A stretch of 64,000 bases of DNA from Gammaproteobacteria bacterium Ga0077536 (GTDB taxonomy: Bacteria; Pseudomonadota; Gammaproteobacteria; Ga0077536): contig LNEL01000051.1 of the NCBI GenBank assembly GCA_001464935.1, positions 88,959 through 152,958 of the forward strand, read 5' to 3'. The notes under the pieces are model-generated. The model worked only from the letters and a program-made list of their open reading frames with translations, did no database searches and had not been told where the DNA came from. Each line of letters starts with the position of its first letter. The stretch's first letter is position 1. Position numbers and translations under genes: made by a program. Positions 1 to 8,410 of the stretch are shown here, in pieces.

Positions 1-245
1 CTGACATTGTTGGTGGCGTCTCCGATCCGGAACACGCTGTAGAGCAGCAGGTTCACCGCCGATCCGCGCGCGCCGACGATCAGATCGGTGCCGCTCAGAG
101 TGTCGGTGAAACTGGCACGCGCATCCGTGCGCAGACGCTCGACGCCCAGCAGCAGCACCACGCTCAGCGCGATCGACAGCACGACGAGCGCGGCGGTCGA
201 CCGCCGATTCCACACGCTCTTGCGCGCGAGCGTCAGCATGCTCAT
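1..245 (-). CDS. ABC transporter permease, FtsX/MacB-like (partial, 3' end outside window)
   Basis: Only the first ~80 residues are in the window, read leftward from the ATG at 245. They show a short basic N-terminus, one hydrophobic helix (about residues 17-33, LVVLSIALSVVLLLG), then ERLRTDARASF and a SGTDLIVGARGS stretch leading to LLLYSVFRIG. This is the start typical of MacB/LolC/FtsX-fold exporter permeases, with an N-terminal helix followed by a large periplasmic domain. The ATG overlaps the stop of the upstream ATPase gene (ATGA), so the two are probably translationally coupled subunits of one inner-membrane transporter. The substrate cannot be read. Similar permease/ATPase pairs occur in zinc-regulated loci (ZrgBC type), but that link is from memory and not shown here. 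Confidence 0.8.
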   Translation of the reverse strand, partial: MSMLTLARKSVWNRRSTAALVVLSIALSVVLLLGVERLRTDARASFTDTLSGTDLIVGARGSAVNLLLYSVFRIGDATNNV

Positions 246-955
246 GGCGGCGTTGGCGCGGGTGCGAAGCGGCGCAGGTCGACTTCGCGATCGAAGGCGG
301 CGGCGAGCTGACGATCGTGACTGACGAACAGCAGCGCACTGCCGGCCTCGACCACCTCCTGCAGCAGCAGCGTGACGAACTCCGTGCGCAGATCGGCGTC
401 GAGCGCCGACGTCGGCTCATCGGCGACGATGACAGGCGGGCTACCGATCAGTGCGCGCGCGGCGGCGACCCGCTGCTGCTGTCCGACCGAGAGCTCCGTC
501 GCGGGCCGGCGATGCAGTTGCGGATCCGTGAGTCCGAGCCGGCCGAGCAGACGAACCGCCTCACCGGCGGGCGTGCCGGAGCGCCTGGCGGCCCGCTGCG
601 CGCGCGCGGCGGAGAACTCGCAGCTGAGCAGTACATTCTCGAGCACCGACAGGTAGGGCAGCAGATTGAACAGCTGGAACACGATGCCGAAGTGATCGGC
701 GCGGAACCGATCGCGAGCGGCGCCGCGCAAGTGATCGATGCGCGTGTCGAGGATCCGCACGCAGCCCTCGGTCGGCTGCGCGATCCCGGTGATGAGGGAC
801 AGCAGGCTGGTCTTGCCGCTGCCGCTCGGTCCGGCCAGGAACACGCTTTCACCACGCGCGATCGCCAGGCGCGGGATGTCGAGCACCCAGTCGCGCGTCG
901 GCTGCCAGCGGAAGCGCAGATCCTCGATCGCAATCGCCGACGCAGCGTCGCTCAC
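242..955 (-). CDS. ABC transporter ATP-binding protein, MacB/LolD-like
   Basis: ATPase subunit for the adjacent FtsX-like permease. From the chosen start it is about 237 residues. It shows the Walker A motif GPSGSGKTS, a Q-loop region (FGIVFQLFNLLP), the ABC signature LSVGQQQRVAAARAL, Walker B VIVADEPTSALD and a switch His (LLFVSHD), so it looks catalytically intact. The GTG at 955 is preferred because residues encoded upstream of it do not look like an ABC domain. An in-frame ATG at 1045 would add 30 residues, and neither start has a strong ribosome site. The gene is divergent from the P-type ATPase at 1129. It acts at the cytoplasmic face of the inner membrane. Confidence 0.87.
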   Translation of the reverse strand: MSDAASAIAIEDLRFRWQPTRDWVLDIPRLAIARGESVFLAGPSGSGKTSLLSLITGIAQPTEGCVRILDTRIDHLRGAARDRFRADHFGIVFQLFNLLPYLSVLENVLLSCEFSAARAQRAARRSGTPAGEAVRLLGRLGLTDPQLHRRPATELSVGQQQRVAAARALIGSPPVIVADEPTSALDADLRTEFVTLLLQEVVEAGSALLFVSHDRQLAAAFDREVDLRRFAPAPTPP

Positions 956-1067
956 CGACCGATACCGTGTCGGCACGCACTTCGCGTTAGGATAGCGTTC
1001 AGCGCCGTTGCTGAGCGTGGCATCGCCCCGGACTCCGCGATTCAATCAGAGGCGGCATCATAGGCAC

Positions 1068-1085
1068 TTGGCGCCACTGCGCCAA
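1068..1085. repeat. Perfect inverted repeat in divergent intergenic region
   Basis: TTGGCGC-CACT-GCGCCAA: 7-bp perfect arms around a 4-base loop. It sits between the divergent ABC ATPase gene and the P-type ATPase gene. It could be a regulator operator (for example metal-responsive) or an mRNA hairpin; nothing here decides. Confidence 0.4.
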
Positions 1086-1128
1086 CGGCGCGCCAGCGCT
1101 GCTCTTCCATCCTGTCCGGGCGATCTGC

Positions 1129-3465
1129 GTGAACGATATGACCACGGAAACTGCGAGCGAAGAAGTGTCGACAGCGGCGACGCTCGATCCCGTCTGCGGC
1201 ATGACGGTCGATCCCGCGCATGCCCGCGCCCGGCGCGAATGGGAAGGCCGCGTGTTCCAGTTCTGTTGCACGGGCTGCGCAGTGAAGTTCGATGGCGATC
1301 CGGCCGGCTACGCCAGCGGCAGCGCGCGCGCGCTGCCGGCAGTGAAAGCGCACGCAGTTCCCTCGACGCCGGGCGATGTCGCGCCGACTGCCGCCTATGT
1401 CTGTCCGATGCACCCGGAGGTCACGAGCGACCGACCAGCGGACTGTCGCCTGTGCGGCATGGCGCTGGAGCCGACGCGCCCGACGCTCGACGACAGCGAG
1501 AGTCCCGAACTGCGGGATTTCAGGCAGCGCCTGCTGTGGACGCTGCCGTTGTCGCTGAGCGTGCTCGTGCTGGCGATGGGAGGAGGCGCGGCACTGCCGT
1601 CGTCGCTGCAACCTGCGCTGCCGTGGGTGCAAGGGGTGCTCGCGAGCCCGGTCGTGATGTGGGCGGGCTGGCCGATCTTCAAGCGCGCGTCGCAGTCGCT
1701 GGCGCAACGCGCCGCGAACATGTGGACGCTGATCGGGATCGGCACCGCGAGCGCCTATCTCTACAGCATCTTCGCCCTGCTCGCACCGGGCTGGCTGCCG
1801 GCAGCGGCGACGCATCACGGCGGCATGACGGTGTACTTCGAAGCGGCCGCGGTGATCGTGTCACTGACGCTGCTCGGGCAGGTGCTCGAGGGCATGGCGC
1901 GCGCCCGCACGGCCGACGCGCTGCGCGCCCTGCTTGCCCTGCGTCCACCGCAGGCGTTGCGAATCGGCGACGCCGGCGCCGAGACGCTGATCCCCGTCGA
2001 AGACGTGCAGGTCGGTGACCGCCTGCGCGTGCGGCCCGGCGAGCAGGTGCCGCTCGATGGCATCGTCGTCGACGGCGCGAGCGAAATCGACGAATCGATG
2101 CTGACGGGCGAGGCGTTTCCACGCGAGAAGCGCGTGGGCGATGCCGTGGTCGGCGGCACGTTGAACGGCCACGGCAGCCTCGATTTCCGCGTGACCAAAG
2201 TCGGCGACGACACCGTGCTCGCGCGCATCGTCGAACTCGTGCTCGAAGCGCAGCGTACTCGGGCGCCGCTGCAACGGCTCGCCGACAGGATCGCGGCCTG
2301 GTTCGTGCCGACGGTGGTGCTCGTGGCGGTGCTCTCGCTCGTCGGCTGGGGCCTGTTGGGCCCGGCGCCGTCGTGGCAGCTGGGCCTGTGGCACGCAATC
2401 AGCGTGCTGATCATCGCCTGCCCGTGCGCCCTGGGACTGGCGACACCGATGTCGGTGATGGTGGCCACCGGCCGCGCCGCGCAGGGCGGCGTGCTGTTCA
2501 GGGATGCTGCGGCGATTGAGCGTCTCGCCGCGGCGACCCTGCTGCTGATCGACAAGACCGGCACGCTGACCCTCGGGCGGCCCACGGTGACGGCCATCGT
2601 GCCGGCCGGCAGCTTCGACGAAGCTGCCGTGCTCGTCGCCGCGGCCAGCGTCGCCGCGCGCTCCGAGCATCCGTATGCGCGGGCCATCGCGCGCTGCGCG
2701 AACGAGCGGGCCCTGCGCCGCAATGCCGCGGCGGGTTTCAAGGCCAGCGCCGGCGCCGGCATGGAGGCGCTGGTGCTGGGCAAACGCGTGCAGGTCGGAT
2801 CGGCGGGATTCACCGGGCAGGCGGAATCCGCCGCGCAGATCGGTGCCTGGCGGTCCGCTGGCGCGACGGTGGTGTTCGTCAGTATCGACGGCGAGCCCGC
2901 CGGGATGCTGGCGCTGAGCGACAGCCTCAAGCCCGGCGCCCAGGTCGCGCTCGATGCGCTGCGCGCAGACGGTATCGCCGTCGAGATGGCGAGCGGCGAC
3001 GCGGCGGCCACAGTTCAGCGCATCGCCGCCGACGTCGGTATCGACGTCGTGCACGCGGCGCAAAGCCCGGCCGACAAGGCGGCACTGGTCGCGGCCCGCC
3101 GTGCGGCCGGCCATCACGTCGCCATGGCCGGTGATGGCATCAACGACGCGCCGGCGCTCGCCGCCGCCGATGTCGGCATCGCGATGGGCAACGGCACCGA
3201 TGTCGCGATCGCCGCCGGCGACATCACGCTGGTCGCGGGCCATCTCGACGCGATCGTACGCGCCCGCGTCATTGCCCGCGCTGCCGTGCGCAACATGCGG
3301 CAGAATCTCGGCCTCGCGTTCTGTTACAACGCACTCGGCATTCCGATTGCGGCCGGTGCCTTCGCGTCGTTCGGCATCCAGGCGTCGCCGATGATGGCAG
3401 CGCTCGCCATGAGCCTGTCGTCCGTGTCCGTCGTTGGCAACGCGTTGCGCCTGAGGTCAGCCTGA
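1129..3465 (+). CDS. Heavy-metal (copper-type) translocating P1B-ATPase with YHS and HMBD N-terminal domains
   Basis: 778-residue P1B ATPase, most likely exporting Cu(I)/Ag(I) from the cytoplasm. Domains in order: a YHS-type metal-binding segment ([11 protein letters not shown] ... [10 protein letters not shown], about residues 18-60); a heavy-metal-binding motif (YVCPMHPEV ... [10 protein letters not shown], about 88-120); several membrane helices; the actuator motif (MLTGEAFP); the CPC metal-site helix ([11 protein letters not shown], Cys431/Cys433); phosphorylation motif DKTGTLT (Asp475); and hinge GDGINDAP (about 668). No classical GMTCxxC HMA domain is present. Start: GTG at 1129 or ATG three codons later, neither with a clear ribosome site. 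The stop codon shares its last base with the start of modA, implying co-translation. Exact metal is inferred. Confidence 0.93.
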   Translation: MNDMTTETASEEVSTAATLDPVCGMTVDPAHARARREWEGRVFQFCCTGCAVKFDGDPAGYASGSARALPAVKAHAVPSTPGDVAPTAAYVCPMHPEVTSDRPADCRLCGMALEPTRPTLDDSESPELRDFRQRLLWTLPLSLSVLVLAMGGGAALPSSLQPALPWVQGVLASPVVMWAGWPIFKRASQSLAQRAANMWTLIGIGTASAYLYSIFALLAPGWLPAAATHHGGMTVYFEAAAVIVSLTLLGQVLEGMARARTADALRALLALRPPQALRIGDAGAETLIPVEDVQVGDRLRVRPGEQVPLDGIVVDGASEIDESMLTGEAFPREKRVGDAVVGGTLNGHGSLDFRVTKVGDDTVLARIVELVLEAQRTRAPLQRLADRIAAWFVPTVVLVAVLSLVGWGLLGPAPSWQLGLWHAISVLIIACPCALGLATPMSVMVATGRAAQGGVLFRDAAAIERLAAATLLLIDKTGTLTLGRPTVTAIVPAGSFDEAAVLVAAASVAARSEHPYARAIARCANERALRRNAAAGFKASAGAGMEALVLGKRVQVGSAGFTGQAESAAQIGAWRSAGATVVFVSIDGEPAGMLALSDSLKPGAQVALDALRADGIAVEMASGDAAATVQRIAADVGIDVVHAAQSPADKAALVAARRAAGHHVAMAGDGINDAPALAAADVGIAMGNGTDVAIAAGDITLVAGHLDAIVRARVIARAAVRNMRQNLGLAFCYNALGIPIAAGAFASFGIQASPMMAALAMSLSSVSVVGNALRLRSA

Positions 3466-4253
3466 TGCTTCGGGTCGCGACGTTCGTCTGGTGGCTGGGC
3501 CCTCTCCTCGCGTTGACCATGCCGGTCCGGGCGGCAGAGCTGACGGTGTTCAGCGCCGCCAGCCTCACCGATATCCTGCCGGCGCTGGCACGCGATTACG
3601 CCCGTGACAGTGGTGACCGGATCAGATTCTCGTTCGGCGCATCTTCCGCGCTGGCGCGCCAGATCGAGGCCGGCGCGAGCGCCGACGTCATCGTCTCGGC
3701 CGACGACGACTGGATGGACTACCTGGCCGAGCGCGATCTGCTGCAGCCGGGGACGCGCGCGATCGTCGCCGGCAATCGGCTCGTGCTGATTGGCGCGCGC
3801 AGCGTGCGCACGGAACGGGTCGAATTCAGTCGCGAACTCGATCTGCGCGCACTGCTCGGTGACGGCCGGCTCGCGCTCGGCGATCCCGCGCACGTGCCGG
3901 CCGGCCGCTATGCGCAGGCCGGCCTCGAGAAGCTCGGCCTCTGGGCTTCGGTGCAGGATCGGCTCGCCCCGGCCGAATCGGTGCGCGTCGCGTTGATGTA
4001 CGTCGTGCGGGGGGAAGCCCCGCTCGGTTTCGTGTATGCGACCGACGTGCGGGGCGTCTCGGCGGTGCGGGTGCTGGGAGAACTGCCGACCGATCCGGCT
4101 GCGCCGATACACTACCCGGCAGCGGCGCTGCGCCGCGCCTCGTCCGGCTCGGCAGCGGCGTTCGTCACCTATCTGCGCAGCCCGGCGGCACGCGCGATCT
4201 GGGCAGCGCACGGCTTCACCGTCGCCGCCGCTTCGTCCGCGGCAGCGCCGTGA
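3465..4253 (+). CDS. modA: Molybdate ABC transporter periplasmic substrate-binding protein
   Basis: 262-residue periplasmic binding protein for molybdate/tungstate. A signal peptide (about residues 1-23, hydrophobic core then VRAAELTVF) is followed by the family's hallmark start LTVFSAASLTDIL. The anion-site segment FGASSALARQIEAGASADVIVSAD and the late AVRVLGELP/IHYPAA segment fit the family in order and length. The ATG overlaps the P-type ATPase stop (TGATG). modB and modC follow about 0.9 kb later on the same strand but are separated from modA by an oppositely oriented regulator gene, so this is a split mod locus. Confidence 0.93.
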   Translation: MLRVATFVWWLGPLLALTMPVRAAELTVFSAASLTDILPALARDYARDSGDRIRFSFGASSALARQIEAGASADVIVSADDDWMDYLAERDLLQPGTRAIVAGNRLVLIGARSVRTERVEFSRELDLRALLGDGRLALGDPAHVPAGRYAQAGLEKLGLWASVQDRLAPAESVRVALMYVVRGEAPLGFVYATDVRGVSAVRVLGELPTDPAAPIHYPAAALRRASSGSAAAFVTYLRSPAARAIWAAHGFTVAAASSAAAP

Positions 4254-4262
4254 GCGGTCGCG

Positions 4263-4841
4263 TCAGCGTGCGGCCGCCGCGGGTTGACCGAACACGTCAT
4301 AGAGCGTCGTGATATCGAACGGCTTGCTGATGCAGCGCTCGGCACCGGCCTCGAGCGCGCGGGCGTTATTCTCCGGCGACGGGAAACCCGTCATCGCAAT
4401 CACCCGGATGCCGCGGGTGACCGGATCGGACTTCAGGCGCCGGCAGACTTCGAAACCGTCGAGACCGGGCATCATCAAATCCATCAGCATGATCTCGGGC
4501 ACGAACTGCTGCACCTTGATTCCCGCGTCGAAGCCGTCGACTGCCGTTTCGATCACCAGGTCGCGATGCTCATCGAGCATCTCGCGGATGAGCGTCACGA
4601 GCTGCGGATCGTCGTCGACGATCAGCAGACGCGAGGCAGCGCCGGCGCTCTTGTGCTGCAGGCTCAGCCCGTTGTCCCGCGCGAAGCGCTCGATTTCATG
4701 GCGCATGAAGCGGCGATGGCCGCCGAGCGTCAGTTCGGCCTTCAACAGTCCCTTGGCGGCCCATTGGCGCACCGTGATGGGTGACACCATCAACAGCGAG
4801 GCCACTTCGGTGGGCGTCAGATATGGTTTGCGTTTCTGCAC
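4263..4841 (-). CDS. HTH (MerR/excisionase-type) - receiver fusion regulator
   Basis: 192 residues. The N-terminal ~65 residues form a MerR/excisionase-like winged helix (YLTPTEVASLLMVSPITVRQWAAKG ... GGHRRF). The C-terminal ~120 residues form a CheY-like receiver: acidic pocket LIVDDDPQ, phospho-acceptor Asp in IMLMDLMMPGLDG, and conserved Thr/Lys (AMTGF, CISKPF). The order DNA-binding domain then receiver is the reverse of most response regulators. The start is GTG at 4841 with a distant AAGGA upstream. The gene is antisense between modA and modB, 9 bp from the modA stop, and no partner kinase is adjacent. Its target is unknown; control of the flanking mod/metal genes is a plausible inference. 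Confidence 0.85.
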   Translation of the reverse strand: MQKRKPYLTPTEVASLLMVSPITVRQWAAKGLLKAELTLGGHRRFMRHEIERFARDNGLSLQHKSAGAASRLLIVDDDPQLVTLIREMLDEHRDLVIETAVDGFDAGIKVQQFVPEIMLMDLMMPGLDGFEVCRRLKSDPVTRGIRVIAMTGFPSPENNARALEAGAERCISKPFDITTLYDVFGQPAAAAR

Positions 4842-5158
4842 GCTGGCTACGTCCTTGAGTCGTTGTACCGGTTATATCGGTCACACCGGATGAATCGTTT
4901 AGCCCGTTCGCTCACGGCGGTGCCCGCAGGGCCCTTCCAGCGCCCGACGCGGGCTGCTCCATCGGGCGTGCACCCGCAGGGACGGCGCGTGCCGCCAGCC
5001 CGCGCAACGGGCGGCCCGACCCGGCGCCGACCACGCCGATGCCCGGGTGGTGTCGCGCGGCCGAGCGCTCAGATCCGGGTGCGGCGGGCGGTGGTCCCGC
5101 GCCGGCGGCCGGGCCGGCACGACTTGGCGTGCCGATCGGCGATTGCTGTAATGGCGGC
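4842..5158. other. Divergent intergenic region upstream of the HTH-receiver gene and modB
   Basis: 317 bases without a supported gene. The only structure seen is an ACCG-N7-CGGT inverted repeat with an AT-rich centre near 4867, close to the start of the HTH-receiver gene. No convincing -10/-35 pair for modB and no ModE-type palindrome was recognised. The remainder is G+C-rich without clear coding character. Confidence 0.5.
4867..4881. promoter_or_regulatory. Candidate operator ACCG-N7-CGGT
   Basis: Inverted repeat ACCG/CGGT with the 7-base centre GTTATAT. The TATA core stands out in G+C-rich DNA, and a further ACCGG lies just downstream (4885-4889). It is 26 bp upstream of the HTH-receiver start codon, a position that would suit autoregulation. 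This is inference only. Confidence 0.3.
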
Positions 5159-5851
5159 ATGAGCGCGATCGACTGGAGTGAGGTGCTGGGTCTGAGCCTG
5201 CGGGTAGCGGCCGTCGCGACCGTGGCCAGCCTGCTGCCGGCGATTCTGACCGCCTGGCTGCTGGCCCGCTGCCGTTTTCCCGGTCGAACCCTGCTCGATG
5301 CGCTGGTCCATGCGCCGCTGGTGCTGCCGCCCGTGGTCGTCGGCTATTTCCTGCTGCTGCTGTTCGGCGCGCACGGCGTGCTGGGCCGCTGGCTGCATGA
5401 AGCCTTCGGCATCCGGCTCGCGTTCACCGCCTCAGGGGCCGCGCTGGCCGGCGCGGTGATGGGCTTTCCGCTGATGGTGCGCTCGATCCGGCTCGGACTC
5501 GAAGCCGTCGACCGCGGACTCGAAACCGCCGCACGCACCCTCGGCGCCGGCCCCTTCGACGCCTTCGTGACAGTCACCCTGCCGCTGATGCTACCCGGCA
5601 TCCTGGCCGGGCTGGTGTTGACCTTTGCTGCCTGCCTCGGCGAATTCGGTGCGACGATCACCTTTGCCGCGAACATTCCCGGCGAGACGCGCACGCTGAC
5701 GCTCGCGATCTACACCGCTCTGCAGACCCAGGGCGGCGAGGCGGCAGCGGCGCGGCTCGTCGCCGTGTCCCTGGGGCTCGCGATTGCGGCGCTGCTGCTG
5801 GCCGAATGGAGCAACCGCCGTCTGCGCGCGTGGCTGCACGCGCCGTGCTGA
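5159..5851 (+). CDS. modB: Molybdate ABC transporter permease
   Basis: About 230 residues from the ATG at 5159 (MSAIDWSEVLGLSLRVA), predicted to have five to six membrane helices. The start matches the usual ModB N-terminus; the open frame continues upstream but without membrane or domain character. The conserved segment APLVLPPVVVGYFLLLLFG and the cytoplasmic EAA loop (ETAARTLGAGPFDAFVTVTLPLMLPGILAG) are present, followed by the ModB-typical CLGEFGATITFAANIPGETRTL. It forms the membrane channel with ModC and receives molybdate from ModA. Its stop overlaps the start of modC. Confidence 0.93.
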   Translation: MSAIDWSEVLGLSLRVAAVATVASLLPAILTAWLLARCRFPGRTLLDALVHAPLVLPPVVVGYFLLLLFGAHGVLGRWLHEAFGIRLAFTASGAALAGAVMGFPLMVRSIRLGLEAVDRGLETAARTLGAGPFDAFVTVTLPLMLPGILAGLVLTFAACLGEFGATITFAANIPGETRTLTLAIYTALQTQGGEAAAARLVAVSLGLAIAALLLAEWSNRRLRAWLHAPC

Positions 5852-6948
5852 AGCTGGATTTCACGACACGACGCGGCGATTTCGCGCTGACGGTCGACGC
5901 CGAGCTGCCGGGCCTCGGCATCACCGGCGTGTTCGGCCGCAGCGGTGCGGGCAAGTCCACGCTGATCGACACCATCGCCGGCATCGCGCGGCCCGACCGC
6001 GGGCGCGTGACGCTCGGCGAGCGGAGCTTCGTCGACGTCGAACGCAAGGTGTGGACCCCAATCGAACAGCGACGGGTCGGCTACGTGTTCCAGGACGCCA
6101 AACTGTTTCCGCACCTGCGCGTGCTGGCCAATCTGCGCTACGGCGCGCAGCGCGCGCGCGACGGCCAGCGCGGCGCGGACTGGGAGCGGGTGCTCGAGGT
6201 GATGGATCTCGGCGCGCTGCTGACGCGCTGGCCCAATTCGCTGTCGGGCGGCGAGCGGCAACGCGTCGCCATCGCGCGCGCCCTGCTCGCGCGGCCCGAG
6301 CTGATGCTGATGGACGAGCCGCTCGCCTCGCTCGACGCGCCGCGCAAGGCCGAAATCCTCCACTATATCGAGCGCCTGCGTGACGAATACCCGATGCCGG
6401 TGCTGTTCGTCAGCCACTCGGTCGACGAGATGGTGCGGATTGCCGATCACCTGCTGCTGCTCAATGCGGGGCAGGTCGTCGCCAGTGGCCCGTTTCTCGA
6501 ACTGGTGTCGGATACCGGCCTGCAGCCGCACCTCGGCCGGTTCGAGGCAGGCAGCGTCATCGAGTGCACCGTCAGCAGCCACGATGAAGCCTTCGAGCTG
6601 AGCACGCTGACGTTCAGCGGCGGCAGCCTGCGCGTGCCGCGGCTCGCACTGCCGCTCGGCACGCGACTGCGAGCCCGCCTGCGGGCGCGCGATGTGGCGC
6701 TCGCCACGCGCGATCCGTCGGACCTGTCGATCACCAATCGCGTGCACGGACGCATCATCGACCTCGTCCAGCGCGAGGGCCCCTATCTGGACGTGGTGGT
6801 GGACGCGTCAGGCACGCGACTGCTGGCCTTGGTCACCCGGGAATCCTGTCAACGCCTGGGCCTCGCGCTGGGCACGCCGGTCGTCGCGCTGATCAAGGCG
6901 GTCGCGCTCGACAGTCGCGCCGTGGGCTATACGCGGCGAGCGCGCTGA
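5845..6948 (+). CDS. modC: Molybdate ABC transporter ATP-binding protein with Mop domain
   Basis: About 367 residues from the GTG at 5845, which overlaps the modB stop at 5849-5851. Walker A GRSGAGKST, signature LSGGERQRVAIARAL, Walker B LMLMDEPLASLD and the switch region VLFVSHSVDEM are intact. The C-terminal ~70 residues (SITNRVHGRIIDLV ... VVALIKAVAL) form the molybdate-binding Mop/TOBE domain that distinguishes ModC from other ATPases. The GTG gives the usual ModC beginning (LKLDFTTRRGDF); the in-frame ATG 13 codons upstream lies within modB. It powers uptake at the inner membrane. Confidence 0.93.
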   Translation: MLKLDFTTRRGDFALTVDAELPGLGITGVFGRSGAGKSTLIDTIAGIARPDRGRVTLGERSFVDVERKVWTPIEQRRVGYVFQDAKLFPHLRVLANLRYGAQRARDGQRGADWERVLEVMDLGALLTRWPNSLSGGERQRVAIARALLARPELMLMDEPLASLDAPRKAEILHYIERLRDEYPMPVLFVSHSVDEMVRIADHLLLLNAGQVVASGPFLELVSDTGLQPHLGRFEAGSVIECTVSSHDEAFELSTLTFSGGSLRVPRLALPLGTRLRARLRARDVALATRDPSDLSITNRVHGRIIDLVQREGPYLDVVVDASGTRLLALVTRESCQRLGLALGTPVVALIKAVALDSRAVGYTRRAR

Positions 6949-7034
6949 GGGCGGAGGGCGCAACAGCGACCGCCTGCGGTGTGGCGTGGCGTGTCCCGAT
7001 GCCTCGCGCGGGCGCGCCGGTTGGCGCCGGTCGG

Positions 7035-7577
7035 TCAGAGCGAGGGGCGGCGGGCACCCGTCAGGCGCCCGTTCCAGTAGCTGTTCGACATCGCCGAGAT
7101 GATCACCCGGCCCGTGCGCGGGCTCGGGGCATGTACGAAGCGACCGTCGCCGAGATAGATGCCGACATGGGAGTACGGATTGCCCTGGGTGTTGAAGAAC
7201 ACGAGGTCGGCCGCCTGCAGGTCGGTGAGGGGGATCTGCGGCAGTTGTGCCGCCATCGACGCGGCATTGCGCGGCAGCTCGAAATCGAAGGTGCCGAAGA
7301 CGTGCTGGACGAGTCCGCTGCAATCGAAGCCCCGCGTCGGCGACTGGCCGCCGGAGACATAGGGTTTGCCCTGCATGCTCGCGGCGTAGGCCACGAGGCC
7401 GAGCGTGTCGAGATCGCCAGTCGGGACGCGGGCGGGCGCCGGCGGTGCGGGGCGCGGCATCGCCACTGCCGGCACCTCGGGCGCGGGCCCCAGCAGCGAA
7501 CAACCGCTGACGAGCAGGGCCAGCAGCGGCAGCAGCAGGCGGGCGCACCGGGTAGCGGTCGACAGGGCTCGCGTCAC
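7035..7577 (-). CDS. NlpC/P60-family lipoprotein (putative peptidoglycan endopeptidase)
   Basis: About 180 residues from the GTG at 7577, which has GGAG seven bases upstream; an in-frame ATG at 7619 lacks a ribosome site. A lipoprotein signal ends in the lipobox LVSGC (about residue 26), followed by a Pro/Ala-rich linker. The C-terminal ~110 residues are an NlpC/P60 domain with the catalytic Cys in FDCSGLVQHVF, His in YSHVGIYLGDGRF, and a third polar position in FVHAPS. Such enzymes cut gamma-D-Glu-diaminopimelate bonds in peptidoglycan, probably here from the outer membrane. It stands alone in its orientation. Confidence 0.88.
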   Translation of the reverse strand: MTRALSTATRCARLLLPLLALLVSGCSLLGPAPEVPAVAMPRPAPPAPARVPTGDLDTLGLVAYAASMQGKPYVSGGQSPTRGFDCSGLVQHVFGTFDFELPRNAASMAAQLPQIPLTDLQAADLVFFNTQGNPYSHVGIYLGDGRFVHAPSPRTGRVIISAMSNSYWNGRLTGARRPSL

Positions 7578-7840
7578 GGGCGGACTCCAATCATGAGACG
7601 GATCTGAATTAAAGCGCATAAGCTTGCTATTTTCATGGATAATTTTCGATATTCAAGGCCCAGCCCCCAAGTCCGGCACGGCTCGGGCTGCGGGGCGGGC
7701 CTGCAACAGCAGGCGCTGTTCGGCGCGTGTCGCACCCGTTTGGACAGGCTTGACGAAGACTTCGAATGCTGATTGTGCACAGCACCCCGCCCAAATTGGG
7801 GCCAATGCCTAAAGTTCGGTGAATGTGTTGTCCCAGCGGG

Positions 7841-7920
7841 TGATAAATGCTTTATAAGTCTATAATTTTACTTAAATTATTGAATTTGTCGAAAATTTAT
7901 CCAATTCAACGGAATTCATG
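7841..7920. other. AT-rich tract
   Basis: By hand count 18 G/C in 80 bases (about 22% G+C) in a genome of roughly 65%. It contains runs such as TATAATTTTACTTAAATTAT. It could be a strong promoter, an UP element, a nucleoid-protein site or a DNA-unwinding element next to the DnaA-box-like sites to its right. Confidence 0.6.
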
Positions 7921-7966
7921 CATCGCTGCCGCACTAAGCGCCGCTTTTCGCACTCTATCAACAGAC

Positions 7967-7975
7967 TTATCCACA
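7967..7975 (+). promoter_or_regulatory. Consensus DnaA box TTATCCACA
   Basis: Exact match to TTATNCACA. Near-matches flank it: TTGTGCACA at 7773-7781 (+), TTACTCACA at 7981-7989 (-), and TTGTCCACA at 8011-8019 (-), each one base from consensus. They cluster within 250 bp beside the AT-rich tract. Function as an origin, a titration site or a regulatory site is not decided. Confidence 0.5.
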
Positions 7976-8035
7976 GAATCTGTGAGTAAGTGGGGACGTT
8001 GCCTCACGGGTGTGGACAAGGCTAAGGTGCCGTCC

Positions 8036-8410
8036 ATGTCACCCGTCGGACTATGCTCACCCCCCGCCCTGTGCACCCTGTCGCTCGTGCTGGCCCTGTT
8101 CAATCCAGCCAGCGGAGCGTCGGAAGCCGCCGGCAGTGAAGCGGCCGGCGCACTCGTGTTCGAGGAACAGCTCGATGGCAAGTGCCAGATTCTGAGCGAA
8201 GGTGGCAAGCTCGTTGTCCTGCGCAACACTCACGCCGGGCGAACGGTGCGCTACCGTCTGATCCGGCTGTTCGCCAATGTGCCGCAGAGCCGCATCGACG
8301 GCGAAATCGAGCCCGGCGGCGCCCCCCAGAAACTGGGCTGCAACCGGGTTGGCGGACGTCAACAGTCATGGAAAATCGAGCGCGCCGCGCTCGTGGAGCA
8401 AACACCTTGA
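8036..8410 (+). CDS. Small secreted protein of unknown function
   Basis: 124 residues from the ATG at 8036, chosen because it opens a signal-peptide-like N-terminus (hydrophobic LCTLSLVLALFNPASGAS, cleavage near residue 31). The mature part (ALVFEEQLDGKCQILSEGGKLVVLRNTHAGRTVRYRLIRLFANVPQSRIDGEIEPGGAPQ as consecutive short segments) resembles a small beta-sandwich that tolerates two Cys (one each in DGKCQ and LGCNR), which could form a disulfide. No family is recognised. Its stop overlaps the start of the next secreted-protein gene, so the two are translationally coupled and probably exported together. Confidence 0.65.
   Translation: MSPVGLCSPPALCTLSLVLALFNPASGASEAAGSEAAGALVFEEQLDGKCQILSEGGKLVVLRNTHAGRTVRYRLIRLFANVPQSRIDGEIEPGGAPQKLGCNRVGGRQQSWKIERAALVEQTP

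Larger units (their letters stand above)
7578..8035. other. 458-bp intergenic region with AT-rich core and DnaA-box-like sites
   Basis: No supported gene. An open frame entering from about 7847 encodes unremarkable AT-driven residues and is better started at 8036. The region holds an AT-rich tract (7841-7920) and several 9-mers close to the DnaA box consensus. Promoters for the NlpC lipoprotein (leftward) and the secreted-protein pair (rightward) must also lie here. Confidence 0.6.

Noticed and set aside
1861..3243. 460-codon minus-strand open frame under the P-type ATPase
   Set aside because: Antisense to strongly conserved ATPase motifs; no independent support.
4867..4889. ModE-type molybdate operator near modB
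   Set aside because: The ACCG-N7-CGGT repeat does not resemble the TATATA-based ModE palindrome; kept only as a weak unspecified operator.
7847..8035. N-terminal extension of the first small secreted protein into the AT-rich tract
   Set aside because: The extension lacks signal or domain character, whereas the ATG at 8036 opens a proper signal peptide.
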